Below are positions 43,645 to 53,184 of a DNA stretch of 64,000 nucleotides, one piece after another (positions within the stretch are counted from its first letter, which is position 1; every line of letters begins with the position of its first letter). The position numbers were made by a program, and so were the translations under genes. The stretch is from assembly GCF_036250675.1 (NCBI RefSeq), contig NZ_CP109592.1, forward strand, positions 1 to 64,000. The letters are read 5' to 3'. This DNA comes from Streptomyces sp. NBC_01689. GTDB taxonomy: Bacteria; Actinomycetota; Actinomycetes; Streptomycetales; Streptomycetaceae. The notes under the pieces were generated by a model, which worked only from the letters and a program-made list of their open reading frames with translations, was not told the origin of the DNA and did not search any database.

Positions 43645-44508
43645 ATGACGATCACTTCCCGCATGGCCCGGCTCCACCTCGCCGCCGCGATCGCCCTGGC
43701 GGCCTCGGCGTCGCTGTTGGCGACACCGACTCCCGCACGGGCCGCTTCGAACGCGGTTCCCACGTACGAAGTGAAGATCAACCTCACGGCCACCGCGCTG
43801 GACTCTTCACACAGCCCGCTCGGCGCCGTGAAGTCGGCCTTCGGCATCAGCGGTTCCGCCAAGGCCCGTTCCTACGAGTACTTCGACACGAGCGCGCTGG
43901 GGCTGAACGCCCAGGGCTGGGACGTGCGGCTCCGTCACAAGAGCGGCTCGTCGTTCGAGGAGAGCTACAAGAAGCGCTTCCCTGTCACGGGTGGCGACAT
44001 CAACGGCGCTCTGAGCACGGCCAACTCCGCCGGCTTCAGCGGCAGCGACACCAATTACGACGCAGAGGTCGACTGGGGCTACTCGAAGCAGACGCTGAGT
44101 TTCAGCAACGAGAAGTCGCATAGTGCTTCGGGCTACTCCGGCACGGCCATGCCGAGCGCGAGCACGGGCCTCGGCTGGGTCGTTGGCGACATCCCCGGCA
44201 AGTTGGAGGACTGGAACTCCGCGAACTGGGGCAAGACCGCACTCCAGGCGTCGCGGGTTCACGGCCCGGTCACCTCGCAGGTGTGGGGCGGCGCGTGGGA
44301 GGTCTCGGACGATGCGAGCATCGAGGTGCTGCCGGTCATCGGGGCGAGCGGGTCGGGCACCGAGTACATCGTCGAGTTGTCCTTCAAGACGGACAGCTAC
44401 GCCGACGCGGCGAAGCTGCACACCGACGCCGTCAATGTCGCGGAGAGCCATGGCTGGCTTTACCACGGCGACATCCTCAAGACCCAGACGATCCTGGACC
44501 GTTACTGA
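43645..44508 (+). CDS. Secreted CYTH-like protein
   Basis: The signal peptide runs from MTITSRMARLHLAAAIALAA to about ARAAS. The mature protein of ~255 residues has the pattern of a CYTH/triphosphate-tunnel fold: YEVKINLTA, the substrate-like YEYFDTSALGLNAQGWDVRL, RHKSGSSFEESYKKRFPV and VDWGYSKQTLSF. CYTH enzymes normally act on triphosphates inside the cell, so a secreted version is unusual; the first ExExK motif is reduced to EVK. ATG 43645 is chosen; upstream starts would lengthen the signal peptide only. Confidence 0.65.
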   Translation: MTITSRMARLHLAAAIALAASASLLATPTPARAASNAVPTYEVKINLTATALDSSHSPLGAVKSAFGISGSAKARSYEYFDTSALGLNAQGWDVRLRHKSGSSFEESYKKRFPVTGGDINGALSTANSAGFSGSDTNYDAEVDWGYSKQTLSFSNEKSHSASGYSGTAMPSASTGLGWVVGDIPGKLEDWNSANWGKTALQASRVHGPVTSQVWGGAWEVSDDASIEVLPVIGASGSGTEYIVELSFKTDSYADAAKLHTDAVNVAESHGWLYHGDILKTQTILDRY

Positions 44509-44599
44509 CTGCTGGTAGGGCGTGGTGGCTCCCCGTGGTGCGGCCCTGCCGGTTTCACCGGATCCGGAACGAGGCTGATCGCTTCCCCCGGGTGATCCT

Positions 44600-45035
44600 G
44601 ACCGCGATCGATCACGACGCGCTCGGCGATGTTCTGGTCGGTTTCGGCGACTTCTCCGCGACGGTCAGCAGCTCGGCCAGGATCTTCAGCAGCTTCTGGC
44701 GTCCCGGGGAGAGCTCGGTGAACACCGGTACGGCATCCGTGGGGCCGATCAGGGCTTTCAGCAGGTTCTCGGTGCGGACCGCCTGCGGGCGGGGCACGAC
44801 TCCGGTCTCCTTGATAGGGGGCAGGGGGCGGACGATGTCCAGAAGGACCCCGTCCGGGTCCTCGGCGGCGCCCATCAGGAGCAGCCGACTGCGGACGGTG
44901 TGGTGGTGAGGTCGCCGGCATGGTGGGCGGTGGCGGACTCGCGGGCCGGCCCGGCGCCGAAGGCCGCCAGCTCGGCGGCGGTGCGCCCCGCCGGCGGCAG
45001 GCCGGGCGCGGCAGGTTGATCCGCGGCCGCCCGCC
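44600..45035 (-). pseudogene. Degraded copy of the HEAT-like gene
   Basis: Two minus-strand frames reproduce the C-terminal third of the protein at 10871-12199: PPAGRTAAELAAFGAGPA in one frame (about 44930-45020), then LLLMGAAEDPDGVLLDIVRP, KETGVVPRPQAVRTENLLKA and TDAVPVFTELSPGRQKLLKI in the next (44620-44890). A frameshift separates them and both ends are lost. Protein identity to the intact copy is high. Confidence 0.8.
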
Positions 45036-45086
45036 GGACCCGGCGACAGGCTACGGTGGCGCACCCGCCGTCAAGGGAGGCAGTGC

Positions 45087-46571
45087 GTGATCGATGTCGT
45101 CTTCGGAGTTGACGTTGGCACCTCCAGCACCAAGGGCGTGGTGGTCGACACCGCCGGCCGCATCCTGGGTCAGGCCGTACGCTCTCACGTGGTCGACCGT
45201 CCCCGCCCGGGGCACGTCGAGATGGACGCGCAGGTGTGGTGGGAGGAGTTCGTCTCGCTCGCGGCGGAGTTGCTCGTCCGCGACGACGTCGCCGTCCGTG
45301 CCGTCGGAGTCAGCGGCATGGGCCCGTGCACCCTTCTGGTCGACGACGCGGGCGAGCCGGTCCGTCCGGCGGTCCTGTACGGGGTGGACACCCGCGCCGA
45401 GCAACAGATCGCCCGGCTGAACGGGGAGTTGGGGCCGGACACCGTCTTCCGCAGGTGCGGTTCCGCGCTGTCGTCCCAGGCCGTCGGGCCGAAACTCGCC
45501 TGGATCCGCGAGCGGGAGCCCGAGGTGTGGGCACGCGCCCGCCGCCTCTTCATGCCCGCCTCGTGGCTCGCCCACCGGCTGACCGGCGCCTACGTGCTGG
45601 ACCTGCATTCCGCCAGCCAGTGCACGCCGCTGTTCGACATCCACGAGCAGCGCTGGATCCCCGAGTGGGCCGAGCGCATCGCACCCGGCATCGACCTCCC
45701 CCCGCTGCGCTGGCCGGGTGAGGAGGCCGGCCGGGTCGACACGCCCGTCGCGGGCGTCCCGGCCGGGACGCCGGTGATCGTGGGGACGATCGACGCGTGG
45801 AGCGAGGCCATCAGCGTCGGAGGCCACAACGTCGGCGACCTGATGCTGATGTACGGCACCACGATGTTCCTGGTGAACACCGTCGACCGGCTCGTGACCA
45901 GCCCTTCGATGTGGTCCACGGTCGGCGCCCTGCCCGGCACCCGTTGCCTGGCCGGCGGCATGGCCACCTCCGGGGCCGTCACCGACTGGCTCGGGCACCT
46001 CTTCGGCCAGGTCGACCCCGGGGTGCTGTTCGACGAGGCTGCCTCCTCGCCCCCGGGCGCGAACGGCCTGGTGATGCTGCCGTACTTCGCCGGGGAAAGG
46101 ACACCCCTCATGGACCCCGACGCCCGGGGAGTGATCGCGGGCCTGACGCTCGGTCACACCCGGGCCGACCTGATGCGCGCGGCGCTGGAGGGCACCGCGT
46201 ACGGTGTCCGGCACAACATCGAGACGATGCTCGCGGCCGGCGCCGACATCCGGCGGATCGTGGCGGTCGGCGGCGGCACCCGGGGCGGACTGTGGCCTCA
46301 GATCGTCAGCGATGTCACCGGTCTCGAACAGATCGTCGCCCGCACGACCGTCGGCGCCGGTTACGGTGCCGCCTTCCTCGCCGCCGGGCTGATCGGCCGA
46401 CCGGACATCACCGCCTGGAATCCGACGGAATCAGTGGTCCGGCCCACCGCAGCCGCGGGTGTCTACGACCGCCGGTTCACCCAGTACCGAGCCCTGTACG
46501 AGAGCACCACCACGGTCACCCACGCCCTGGCCCACGACCAGAACACAGGCCCTGGGGAACATGCCGTGTGA
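45087..46571 (+). CDS. FGGY-family carbohydrate kinase
   Basis: A 494-residue sugar kinase with VVFGVDVGTSSTKGVVVDTA at the N-terminus (phosphate 1 loop), the substrate-region GHVEMDAQVWWEEF, GTIDAWSEAISVG with a catalytic-type Asp (near residue 233) and ATP-site VAVGGGTRGGLWPQIVSDVT. It is closest in pattern to xylulokinase/erythritol-type kinases. GTG 45087 follows GGGAGG. No transporter or isomerase of a sugar pathway is adjacent, so it may supply a sugar phosphate to the cluster to its right, or be unrelated. Confidence 0.88.
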   Translation: MIDVVFGVDVGTSSTKGVVVDTAGRILGQAVRSHVVDRPRPGHVEMDAQVWWEEFVSLAAELLVRDDVAVRAVGVSGMGPCTLLVDDAGEPVRPAVLYGVDTRAEQQIARLNGELGPDTVFRRCGSALSSQAVGPKLAWIREREPEVWARARRLFMPASWLAHRLTGAYVLDLHSASQCTPLFDIHEQRWIPEWAERIAPGIDLPPLRWPGEEAGRVDTPVAGVPAGTPVIVGTIDAWSEAISVGGHNVGDLMLMYGTTMFLVNTVDRLVTSPSMWSTVGALPGTRCLAGGMATSGAVTDWLGHLFGQVDPGVLFDEAASSPPGANGLVMLPYFAGERTPLMDPDARGVIAGLTLGHTRADLMRAALEGTAYGVRHNIETMLAAGADIRRIVAVGGGTRGGLWPQIVSDVTGLEQIVARTTVGAGYGAAFLAAGLIGRPDITAWNPTESVVRPTAAAGVYDRRFTQYRALYESTTTVTHALAHDQNTGPGEHAV

Positions 46572-46627
46572 CAGCGGTGGGCGAGCGTGGGTGTCAGCAG
46601 AGTGGGGCCCGCGGTCGTACAACGCGA

Positions 46628-46658
46628 GATCCCGCCTCCAGAGTTCGGAGGCGGGATC
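46628..46658. terminator. 12-bp hairpin terminator
   Basis: GATCCCGCCTCC and its complement flank a seven-base loop 57 bases after the kinase stop. A second small CCCCGC/GCGGGG hairpin lies near 46695. Confidence 0.7.
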
Positions 46659-47103
46659 GTGTGGAGCGCCGGGCAGGCCTTGCACCTGCATCTCCCCGCA
46701 GGAAGCGGGGCGTCTTTCCTTGGACCACCAACGCGAGGCTCACCGCTGAAAGTTCGAGCGGCGAACACCTGAATCACTGTAGCCCACTCCCCGCGCGCGC
46801 AAGCACAGGGGAGGCGGCGCAGGCCGCGAGGGCGACTCGCTGCCCGGTGCGGACGTCACGCCGGTGATGGAGCCGGCCAGGATCGGTCCTGCGGGTGCGC
46901 GGTGGCCGGGTGGGCCGCCGCGCGCCGGCGGTGCTCGGGGCGGTTCCGCACTCACTGTCCACCCGGGTCGACGTCCTGACCGGCAAGGGGCTGGACGAGG
47001 TGCTGAACGGGTGGTCGAGGTGGGGGTGCCGGACCTGCGCCGGCCGCCGCCGGGAGACGGAACCCCATCCCGCGCTGCCCGCCGGCCGTACGGGGTCTCG
47101 CTC
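46659..47103. other. Gene-free interval
   Basis: GC-rich, with no convincing frame, between the kinase terminator and the LysR-like gene. Confidence 0.4.
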
Positions 47104-47781
47104 TCAGGTCGCCTGCGGCAGCCAGGTGGCGCCTGCCTGCGCGGCGAGGATGAACGCGCGGACGTGGGCGGGCAGGACGGCGCCGTTGAGCCACGCCAGG
47201 GCGATCGGTGCGCTGGGCATGTCGCTGACCGGGACGGCCCTGATCCGCGGCGCCAGGCCCGCCTCGACCGAGCGGAAGGAGAAGTGGAGTGCCTGGGTGG
47301 TGCTCAGGGTGTGGGTCAGCGCCTCCTGTGTGGTGAGGGTGTGGACGCGGCGGATCGGCGTCCCGGCCGGGGTGCACGGGGGGACTATGAGGTCCCACAC
47401 CGACTCCGGGAACCCTCGTGGGCGGTCGAACGCGTCATAGGCGGCGGCCTCCTCGACCGTGACGGTGTCGCGCGAGGCGAGCGGGTGGTCGGTGCCGACG
47501 AGCACGGCCCGGGCGTCGAAGCCGACCGGCGGGCCCACCGCGATGTCGTTCTCGTGGGGGCTGTACTTCACGAGCATGACGTCGACGCGGCGGGTGCGCA
47601 GCTGCGTGAACGACTCGCGGACGCTGGACGGGACCAGGACGAAGTCCTCGATGCGCGAGCCGGTCCGGGCGATGACGCCCTTGGCGAGGTCCGGTGTCAC
47701 ATGGATGCCGAAGCGGATCGCGGGGGCGTCGGTGGTACCGAGGCCGCGGGTGGTTGGCTCGGGGTCGGTCAGGTGGACCAT
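47104..47781 (-). CDS. LysR-type effector-binding domain without HTH
   Basis: A 225-residue protein that matches only the C-terminal ligand-binding half of LysR regulators: IRFGIHVTPDLAKGVIARTG, FTQLRTRRVDVMLVKYSP, RAVLVGTDHPLASRDTVTVE and ALAWLNGAVLPAHVRAFILA. The N-terminal DNA-binding helix-turn-helix is absent and no upstream frame supplies it. It may be a truncated regulator or a free ligand sensor. ATG 47781 follows an AGGAG-type site. It sits at the edge of the biosynthetic block. Confidence 0.75.
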   Translation of the reverse strand: MVHLTDPEPTTRGLGTTDAPAIRFGIHVTPDLAKGVIARTGSRIEDFVLVPSSVRESFTQLRTRRVDVMLVKYSPHENDIAVGPPVGFDARAVLVGTDHPLASRDTVTVEEAAAYDAFDRPRGFPESVWDLIVPPCTPAGTPIRRVHTLTTQEALTHTLSTTQALHFSFRSVEAGLAPRIRAVPVSDMPSAPIALAWLNGAVLPAHVRAFILAAQAGATWLPQAT

Positions 47782-48874
47782 GTCAGAGCTCCTCGGTGGG
47801 GGTGTCAGGGGTGGTGTGTCGGAGGTGCGGTGGGGTTGGTCTCGGGGGCGCTGCGGGCCGCGTACGTCCGTCCCGGTGTGTACGGATGAGGGTGGGCGCG
47901 TGTCCGTGGCCCGCCGGGTGGGGTGCCCGGAGCGGTGTGCGCCGGGTGCCGGTGCGGCCGTGGCGGCTCGGGGAGGGGACCGACCGCGGACAGACGTGTC
48001 CCCGGGCGATGGTGACCAGGCGCGGTGGCACGGTGCGGGGCGCGGCGGGTGGTCTCCCCCGGCCGCGGTGTGGGCGTACTCGCCGGGGCGGCAGAGTGGG
48101 TGGCGGGTGCGCCGTGTGTGGTGGCCGGGTCGTGCGCTGCGGCGGCTTCGGGGAGGACTCGCGGGGTCCGGCGGGGAGGGGCCGGGCCCCGCGGGTGCCG
48201 CTCGCGGGGGCGGGGCGCGCGTACGCCGGGAGCGGTCGTTGTCCGGGCCGTGGCCATCGTCCGGCCTGGGGCCGTCACCCGGCCTGGGGCCACCGTCCGG
48301 CCTGGGACCACCGTCCGGGCCGGGTCTGTGGTCCGGCCCGGAACCGCGGCCCGGTCCGGGTCCGCCGGCCGGGGGCGTCCGCCGTCACGGGCGTCCGCCG
48401 GTCGCGGTGCGGGAACCGGTCGCCGTCGGGACGTGGGAACATCCACCCGCCAGGGCGCGGAAGCAACCGCCTCGCGTGCGGTGCCGGTTGGGGCGCCGGC
48501 GGTGCGGTGGGGGTGCGGGCGCGCGCCGGCTGTCCGGTTCCCGGTGGCCGCGCGTCCGGGAATCCGGTGGCCGCCCGGTGCCGCGGGGCGGGTGGCGGTG
48601 CGTGTGTGGGAGGGCATGCCGGTGGCCGGGGCCGCTGACGGCGGGTCAGAGACCCGGTGCCCGGGAGGGGCCGGCGGTGTCTGCGGCGCGCGGTCCCGGC
48701 CGGCCGGTGTGCCCTTCGGCGACACCGCTGAGGTTCAGTGGTGTGTTCATGCCGTCAGCCTCGCGGGTGGAGGGTGCCGGGCGACAGCCGAGACGGGCAG
48801 ATCTAATAATTCACTTACGGATCGCTTCCCGTTCGGACGGTGCGCGGCACGGCGGGGGCCCGGGCGGCGGGGGC
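47782..48874. other. GC-rich repetitive interval, no gene supported
   Basis: Long frames are open on both strands, but their translations are low-complexity Pro/Arg/Gly sequences. Around 48250-48360 the unit GGCCTGGGGCC(A/G)-CCGTC is repeated imperfectly several times. I see no start, motif or signal peptide. Confidence 0.5.
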
Positions 48875-49363
48875 TCAGGCCTGGCGGGCGAGGTCGGCCA
48901 GGGGTTCGCCGGAGAGGCGGAAGACGGTGAGTTCCTTGCCCTGGACGGAGGGGATCTCCGCGCCGAGGGAGCGGTAGAACGCGGCGGTCGGTTCGTTGGT
49001 GACCCTCCCCCACCACTGCATGTGGCGGTAGCCGCGCTCGGCGCACAGGCCGGCGAGGGTGCTCAGCAGGGCGGTGTCGAAGCCGCGGCCGACGGCGTCC
49101 TCGCGGACGTAGATGTCGTCGATGTGGATGGCCGTGCCGCGCCAGGTGCTGTAGACGAGGGCCCACAGGGTGTAGCCGACGATCTCGTCGGTCTTGTCGT
49201 CGACGGCGAAGTGGGCCCAGGCCACCGGCTGCGGGCCGAACAGGGCGCGGCGCAGTTCGTCCTCGTCGGTGCTGATCTGCCCGGTGGCCTCCTCGTTCTC
49301 GGCCATCCCGTGCACCATCGTGTGGAGCAGTGTGAGGTCCTCGGCGGTGACTGGACGAATCAT
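48875..49363 (-). CDS. GNAT N-acetyltransferase
   Basis: A 162-residue GNAT-fold enzyme. AWAHFAVDDKTDEIVGYTLW is the beta2-beta4 region, IHIDDIYVREDAVGRGFDTA carries the acetyl-CoA loop (V-R-x-x-x-x-G-x-G), and ERGYRHMQWWGRVTNEPTAA, followed by FYRSLGAE, is the C-terminal motif. It is the diamine/polyamine-acetyltransferase type. ATG 49363 lies nine bases after AGGGG; ATG 49372 is also in frame. Divergent from the TrpB-like gene, it may acetylate a cluster amine such as diaminobutyrate. Confidence 0.82.
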   Translation of the reverse strand: MIRPVTAEDLTLLHTMVHGMAENEEATGQISTDEDELRRALFGPQPVAWAHFAVDDKTDEIVGYTLWALVYSTWRGTAIHIDDIYVREDAVGRGFDTALLSTLAGLCAERGYRHMQWWGRVTNEPTAAFYRSLGAEIPSVQGKELTVFRLSGEPLADLARQA

Positions 49364-49884
49364 GTGTGCCATCCCCTGATCCTGGTGATCCGATGAACCG
49401 GCCACGGGGGCGCGGCGGGCGGGCCGTGCGGCGTGGGGTGCCGTGGCGGCCGGGCCCCGGGGGCTCAGGTTCGCACGCGTGTGCAGGTGCCATGGATCGG
49501 CCGCGGGGGAACTGGTGGAATTCCCAGAGTCCGTCGCGCGTGCTTCCCGGGCGGGAGGGGCGGCGGTAAATACGGGGGTGGGTGGGGCGGTTCGCGTCTT
49601 CGTCCGGGGAATGCCGGGGTGAATGCCGGGGAATGCGGGTGGCCGGGGCGGGGCACGGGGACGTGCTTGTACCACATGGCCGGCCGGGAGGAAAAGGGCT
49701 GTCGGGCTTCGTCCCGTTCTCCGGGGACGTTCCATTGTTTTCCCTACGACCTGTCTGCCGAGGTATCCGGTCGGTGGCCGGGGCGGCGAGAATTCATTGT
49801 CCGGAGGCGGCCTGCAGGCGTGGTGACACGAGAGCCGGGCGGTCGCGTGGCCGGAGTGACGATTCAACGCGCAGAGAGGCAGCC
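49364..49884. other. Divergent promoter region
   Basis: About 520 bases between the GNAT gene and the TrpB-like gene. It must hold promoters in both directions. No clear motif or gene is seen, though it is less G-skewed near 49720-49800. Confidence 0.45.
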
Positions 49885-51249
49885 ATGATAGAGCCGGTAC
49901 GGTTCGAGCTCAGCGCCCGGGAGATTCCCGAGACCTGGTACAACATCGCCGCCGACCTCGACTATGTGGCGCCGGTGTTGAGCCCGGCGACCGGTAAGCC
50001 GGTCACTCGTGAAGAGATGACCCGCACGATGCCGGAGGCGCTGGTCGACCAGGAGCTCAGCAGGGAAGCCGAGTTCGAGATTCCTGGAGAGGTGCGGCAG
50101 TTCTACGCCCGGTGGCGGCCGGCGCCGCTGCTGCGTGCCCGTGGTCTGGAGAAGGTCCTGGACACGCCGGCGCGGATCTACTTCAAGTACGAGGGTGTCG
50201 CGCCGACCGGCAGCTTCAAGCCGAACTCCGCGATCCCGCAGGCCTATTACAACAAGCGGGCGGGCCGTACCGGTCTGATCGCCGAGACCGGTGCGGGCCA
50301 GTGGGGCAGCGCGGTCGCGTTCGCGGCGTCCCTGTTCGGCATGGACGCCAAGGTGTTCATGGTGAACGTGAGCTTCCAGCAGAAGCCGTACCGGCGGGCG
50401 CTGATGGAGACGTTCGGGGCGAGCTGCACGCCGAGCCCGAGCATGGAGACCGAGGCCGGGCGTGCGGTGCTGAAGGAGAACCCGGACCACCCGGGCAGCC
50501 TGGGCATCGCCAAGTCCGAGGCGCTGCAGGTCGCTTTCTCCGACCCGCGCTGGGGCTACACCCGCGGCAGCGCGCTCAACCATGTGTGTGCGCACCAGAC
50601 GGTGATCGGGCAGGAGGCGCTCCTGCAGATGGAGAAGGCCGGGGACTACCCGGACATCGTGGTGGGCTGCGCGGGCGGCGGTTCCAATCTGGCGGGGCTG
50701 TCGTTCCCGTTCCTGCGGGCGCAGCTGCACGGCGGGCCGAAGATCCGGTTCATCGCGGCGGAGCCGGCCGCGTGCCCCTCGCTCACGCAGGGGCGCATCG
50801 CCTACGACTACTCCGACACCGCGGGGCTGACGTCGCTGACCCGTACGCACACGCTGGGCCACCAGTTCGTGCCGCCGTCGGTGCACGCGGGCGGGCTGCG
50901 GGCGCACAACATCGCTCCGCTGGTCAGCCGGGTGGTGGAGGAGGGTCTGATGGAGGCGGTGGCGCTGCGCCAGCGTGACTGCTTCGAGGCCGGTGTGCTG
51001 TTCGCGCGGACGGAGGGCATCGTGCCCGCGCCGGAGTCGACGCACGCGATCCGCGGCGCGGTCAACGAGGCGATCCGGTGCCGTGAGGAGGGTGTGGGCA
51101 AGACGATCCTGTTCGGTCTGTCCGGGCACGGGAACTTCGATCTGAGCGCCTATGACCGTTATCTGTCCGGCAGCCTCGCCGACGACAGCATCGACCCCGG
51201 CGCCCTGGAGCACGGGCTGGAGAGCATTCCCAAGCTGGTGAACGCCTGA
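49885..51249 (+). CDS. TrpB2-like PLP-dependent enzyme
   Basis: A 454-residue protein close in pattern to the TrpB2 class of tryptophan synthase beta chains: ETWYNIAADLDY, RPAPLLRARGLEK, IYFKYEGVAPTGS, ETGAGQWGSAVAFA and the phosphate loop VGCAGGGSNLAGL. The PLP lysine is K112. The residue before it is Phe (SFKPN) where TrpB2 normally has His (SHKPN), a change next to the cofactor. ATG 49885 follows AGAGAGG. As the first gene of the cluster, it probably builds an unusual amino acid by beta-replacement or elimination. No trpA is adjacent. Confidence 0.88.
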   Translation: MIEPVRFELSAREIPETWYNIAADLDYVAPVLSPATGKPVTREEMTRTMPEALVDQELSREAEFEIPGEVRQFYARWRPAPLLRARGLEKVLDTPARIYFKYEGVAPTGSFKPNSAIPQAYYNKRAGRTGLIAETGAGQWGSAVAFAASLFGMDAKVFMVNVSFQQKPYRRALMETFGASCTPSPSMETEAGRAVLKENPDHPGSLGIAKSEALQVAFSDPRWGYTRGSALNHVCAHQTVIGQEALLQMEKAGDYPDIVVGCAGGGSNLAGLSFPFLRAQLHGGPKIRFIAAEPAACPSLTQGRIAYDYSDTAGLTSLTRTHTLGHQFVPPSVHAGGLRAHNIAPLVSRVVEEGLMEAVALRQRDCFEAGVLFARTEGIVPAPESTHAIRGAVNEAIRCREEGVGKTILFGLSGHGNFDLSAYDRYLSGSLADDSIDPGALEHGLESIPKLVNA

Positions 51250-51303
51250 CGCCGTCGGGCCGGCCCGCAAGCAGGAGTACAGGAGAAGGGACGGGACGAT
51301 CCC

Positions 51304-52284
51304 GTGAAACGTGTCAGCGCCGTGCAGTTCGTGGTCCTGGGGATCATCTGGGGCTCCAGTTATCCCCTGATCAAGGTCTCCGGTGAGGGTCTGAACCCAG
51401 GTCAGCTGGTGCTGGCCCGGCTGGTCCTGGGGGCGGTGGTCCTGCTCGGCATCGGTGCGGTGACGGGTGCGGGGCTGCCGCGCTTCGGCTTCGTGTGGGT
51501 GCACATCACCGTCACGACCGTGCTGGGCATGGTCGCTCCGTTCCTTCTTCTCGCCTGGGGTGAGCAGCACACCAGTGCCGCGATGGCCGGTGTGCTGACG
51601 GGTGCGACTCCGCTGCTGACGCTGGGGCTGGCCACGGTGCAGCTGCGCAGTGAGCGGGCGACGGCGCGCCGCGGTGCGGGTCTGGTGCTCGGTTTCGCGG
51701 GCATCGTGCTGGCGATCGGTCCCTGGAACGGGGCGACGGGCACCGCGGGCGGTGAGGCGGCGTGCCTGGCGGTCGCCGTGATCTATGCGGGGCATGCGGT
51801 GTTCGTGCGCAAGTTCCTGTCCGATCGCGGTATCCCGCCGATGTCCTCGGCCAGTGCGCAGGTGCTGGTGGCGCTCGTCATCCAGGCGGCGCTGCTGCCG
51901 TTCCTGGGCTGGCGCACCCCGTCGTTCACCTGGTCGGTCTCCCTGAGCATCGTGCTGCTCGGGGTGTTCGGCACGGGGCTGGCCTATGTGCTGTACAACC
52001 GGCTGATCGCGGACATCGGGGCGACCGGTGCCTCGGCGGTCAACTACCTCGTGCCGTTCATCAGTCTGGTGGTCAGCGCGGTCTTCCTCGGGGAGCGGTT
52101 CAGCTGGAACGTGCCGGTCGGCGGGGCGGTGATCGTGGTGAGCATCCTGCTGGGCGAGAACCAGCTGGCGCGGCTGGGGCGGCGTGCGGTCGTCACCGGT
52201 CCCGAGCCGGAGTTCACGCCGGCGGCGGTGGCCGTGGGGGCCGTGCGGGCGAAGTCCGCGGGTGAGGCGGGGCGCGTGCCCTGA
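51304..52284 (+). CDS. EamA/DMT-family transporter
   Basis: A 326-residue membrane protein with ten hydrophobic segments in two EamA repeats (VVLGIIWGSSYPLIKVSGEG and the second half from ACLAVAVIYAGHAVFVRKFL). GASAVNYLVPFISLVVSAVF with GERF is the signature end of EamA proteins. GTG 51304 is 54 bases after the TrpB-like stop, with GGAGAAGGGA upstream. It probably exports the product or an amino-acid intermediate. Confidence 0.9.
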   Translation: MKRVSAVQFVVLGIIWGSSYPLIKVSGEGLNPGQLVLARLVLGAVVLLGIGAVTGAGLPRFGFVWVHITVTTVLGMVAPFLLLAWGEQHTSAAMAGVLTGATPLLTLGLATVQLRSERATARRGAGLVLGFAGIVLAIGPWNGATGTAGGEAACLAVAVIYAGHAVFVRKFLSDRGIPPMSSASAQVLVALVIQAALLPFLGWRTPSFTWSVSLSIVLLGVFGTGLAYVLYNRLIADIGATGASAVNYLVPFISLVVSAVFLGERFSWNVPVGGAVIVVSILLGENQLARLGRRAVVTGPEPEFTPAAVAVGAVRAKSAGEAGRVP

Positions 52285-52473
52285 TCCGGGGGTGTGCCGT
52301 GGCCGCCGGCGGGCGGGGTGAGGTTTCCCCGCGGCCGGGTGGCGGGCCGGGCCGCCGGTCGTGGCGGAAGGGATCCGGTGCGCGGAGCGCTCGGCCGGGT
52401 GTGCCGGCAGCGGCTCGTTCACGAGCCGGGGGAGCTGTGGCCCCGGTGCCTCATCCAGGATGTTTGGAGGTTG

Positions 52474-53184
52474 ATGTCGCAGATGGCCGCCACCGGTCCC
52501 CGTACCCGGCCGATCCGGATCGCCGTTCTGGCCCGTCGGCCGCTGCTCGTCACGGCGTTGCGCGCCCTGATGGCGGCGGAGGCGGAACTAGAAGCGGTCG
52601 GGGTGGCCGATTCCCGGCCGCAGTTGCTGCGTCTGCTGGACGAGCAGGAGCCGCGGGTCGTGCTGATCGACGACTCCGATCCGGGCTGGGAGACGGGTGA
52701 CATCCTGCGCGCGGTCGTCGCCCGGGGCGGCGGCCCGGCGGCGGTGGTGCTCGTCGACCGGTGTGTGGACGAGACGGCGCTGGAGCATCTGCGGGCCGGC
52801 GCGGACGGGTTCGTGCTGCACGACGCGGCGCTCAGTGAGATCGCCACCGCGATCCGCGCGGTCTCGGACGGGTACGCCGTGCTGCCGCCGCCGCTGACCC
52901 GCCGGCTGGTGGACCTCCTGGTGCGGCGTGGGCCGGCGCAGGTGGCGGTGGAGCAGGTGCCTCAGGTGGCGACGCTGACGTCCCGGGAGCGGGAGATCTT
53001 CGATCTGATCGCGGCGGGCATGTCCAACAGCGAGGTCGCCCAGGAGCTGGTGCTGAGCGAGAAGACCGTGAAGTTCCACGTGTCGAACCTGCTGCGCAAG
53101 CTCGGTGTGCGCAGTCGTGCGCAGGCCATCGTCCGTGCGTGGGACCGGGGTGTTCTGGCCGGCCCGCGGGGCGGGGGTTTCTAG
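52474..53184 (+). CDS. LuxR/NarL-type regulator
   Basis: A 236-residue regulator. Residues 10-125 form a receiver-like domain (IRIAVLARRPLLVTALRALM, VVLIDDSDPGWETG, LRAGADGFVLHDAALSEIAT), but the phosphorylation site is atypical. The C-terminal LuxR helix-turn-helix is clear (LTSREREIFDLIAAGMSNSE, EKTVKFHVSNLLRKLGVRSR). ATG 52474 follows GGAGG. It probably controls the cluster. Confidence 0.9.
   Translation: MSQMAATGPRTRPIRIAVLARRPLLVTALRALMAAEAELEAVGVADSRPQLLRLLDEQEPRVVLIDDSDPGWETGDILRAVVARGGGPAAVVLVDRCVDETALEHLRAGADGFVLHDAALSEIATAIRAVSDGYAVLPPPLTRRLVDLLVRRGPAQVAVEQVPQVATLTSREREIFDLIAAGMSNSEVAQELVLSEKTVKFHVSNLLRKLGVRSRAQAIVRAWDRGVLAGPRGGGF

Noticed and set aside
46680..46720. CRISPR repeat or IS605 end suggested by CCCCGCAGGAAGCGGGG
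   Set aside because: Only one copy, no spacers and no TnpB or Cas gene nearby; treated as a simple hairpin.
47694..48930. Long plus- and minus-strand frames of 300+ residues
   Set aside because: Both strands open together, with Pro/Arg/Gly low-complexity translations and no starts or motifs; an effect of extreme GC content.
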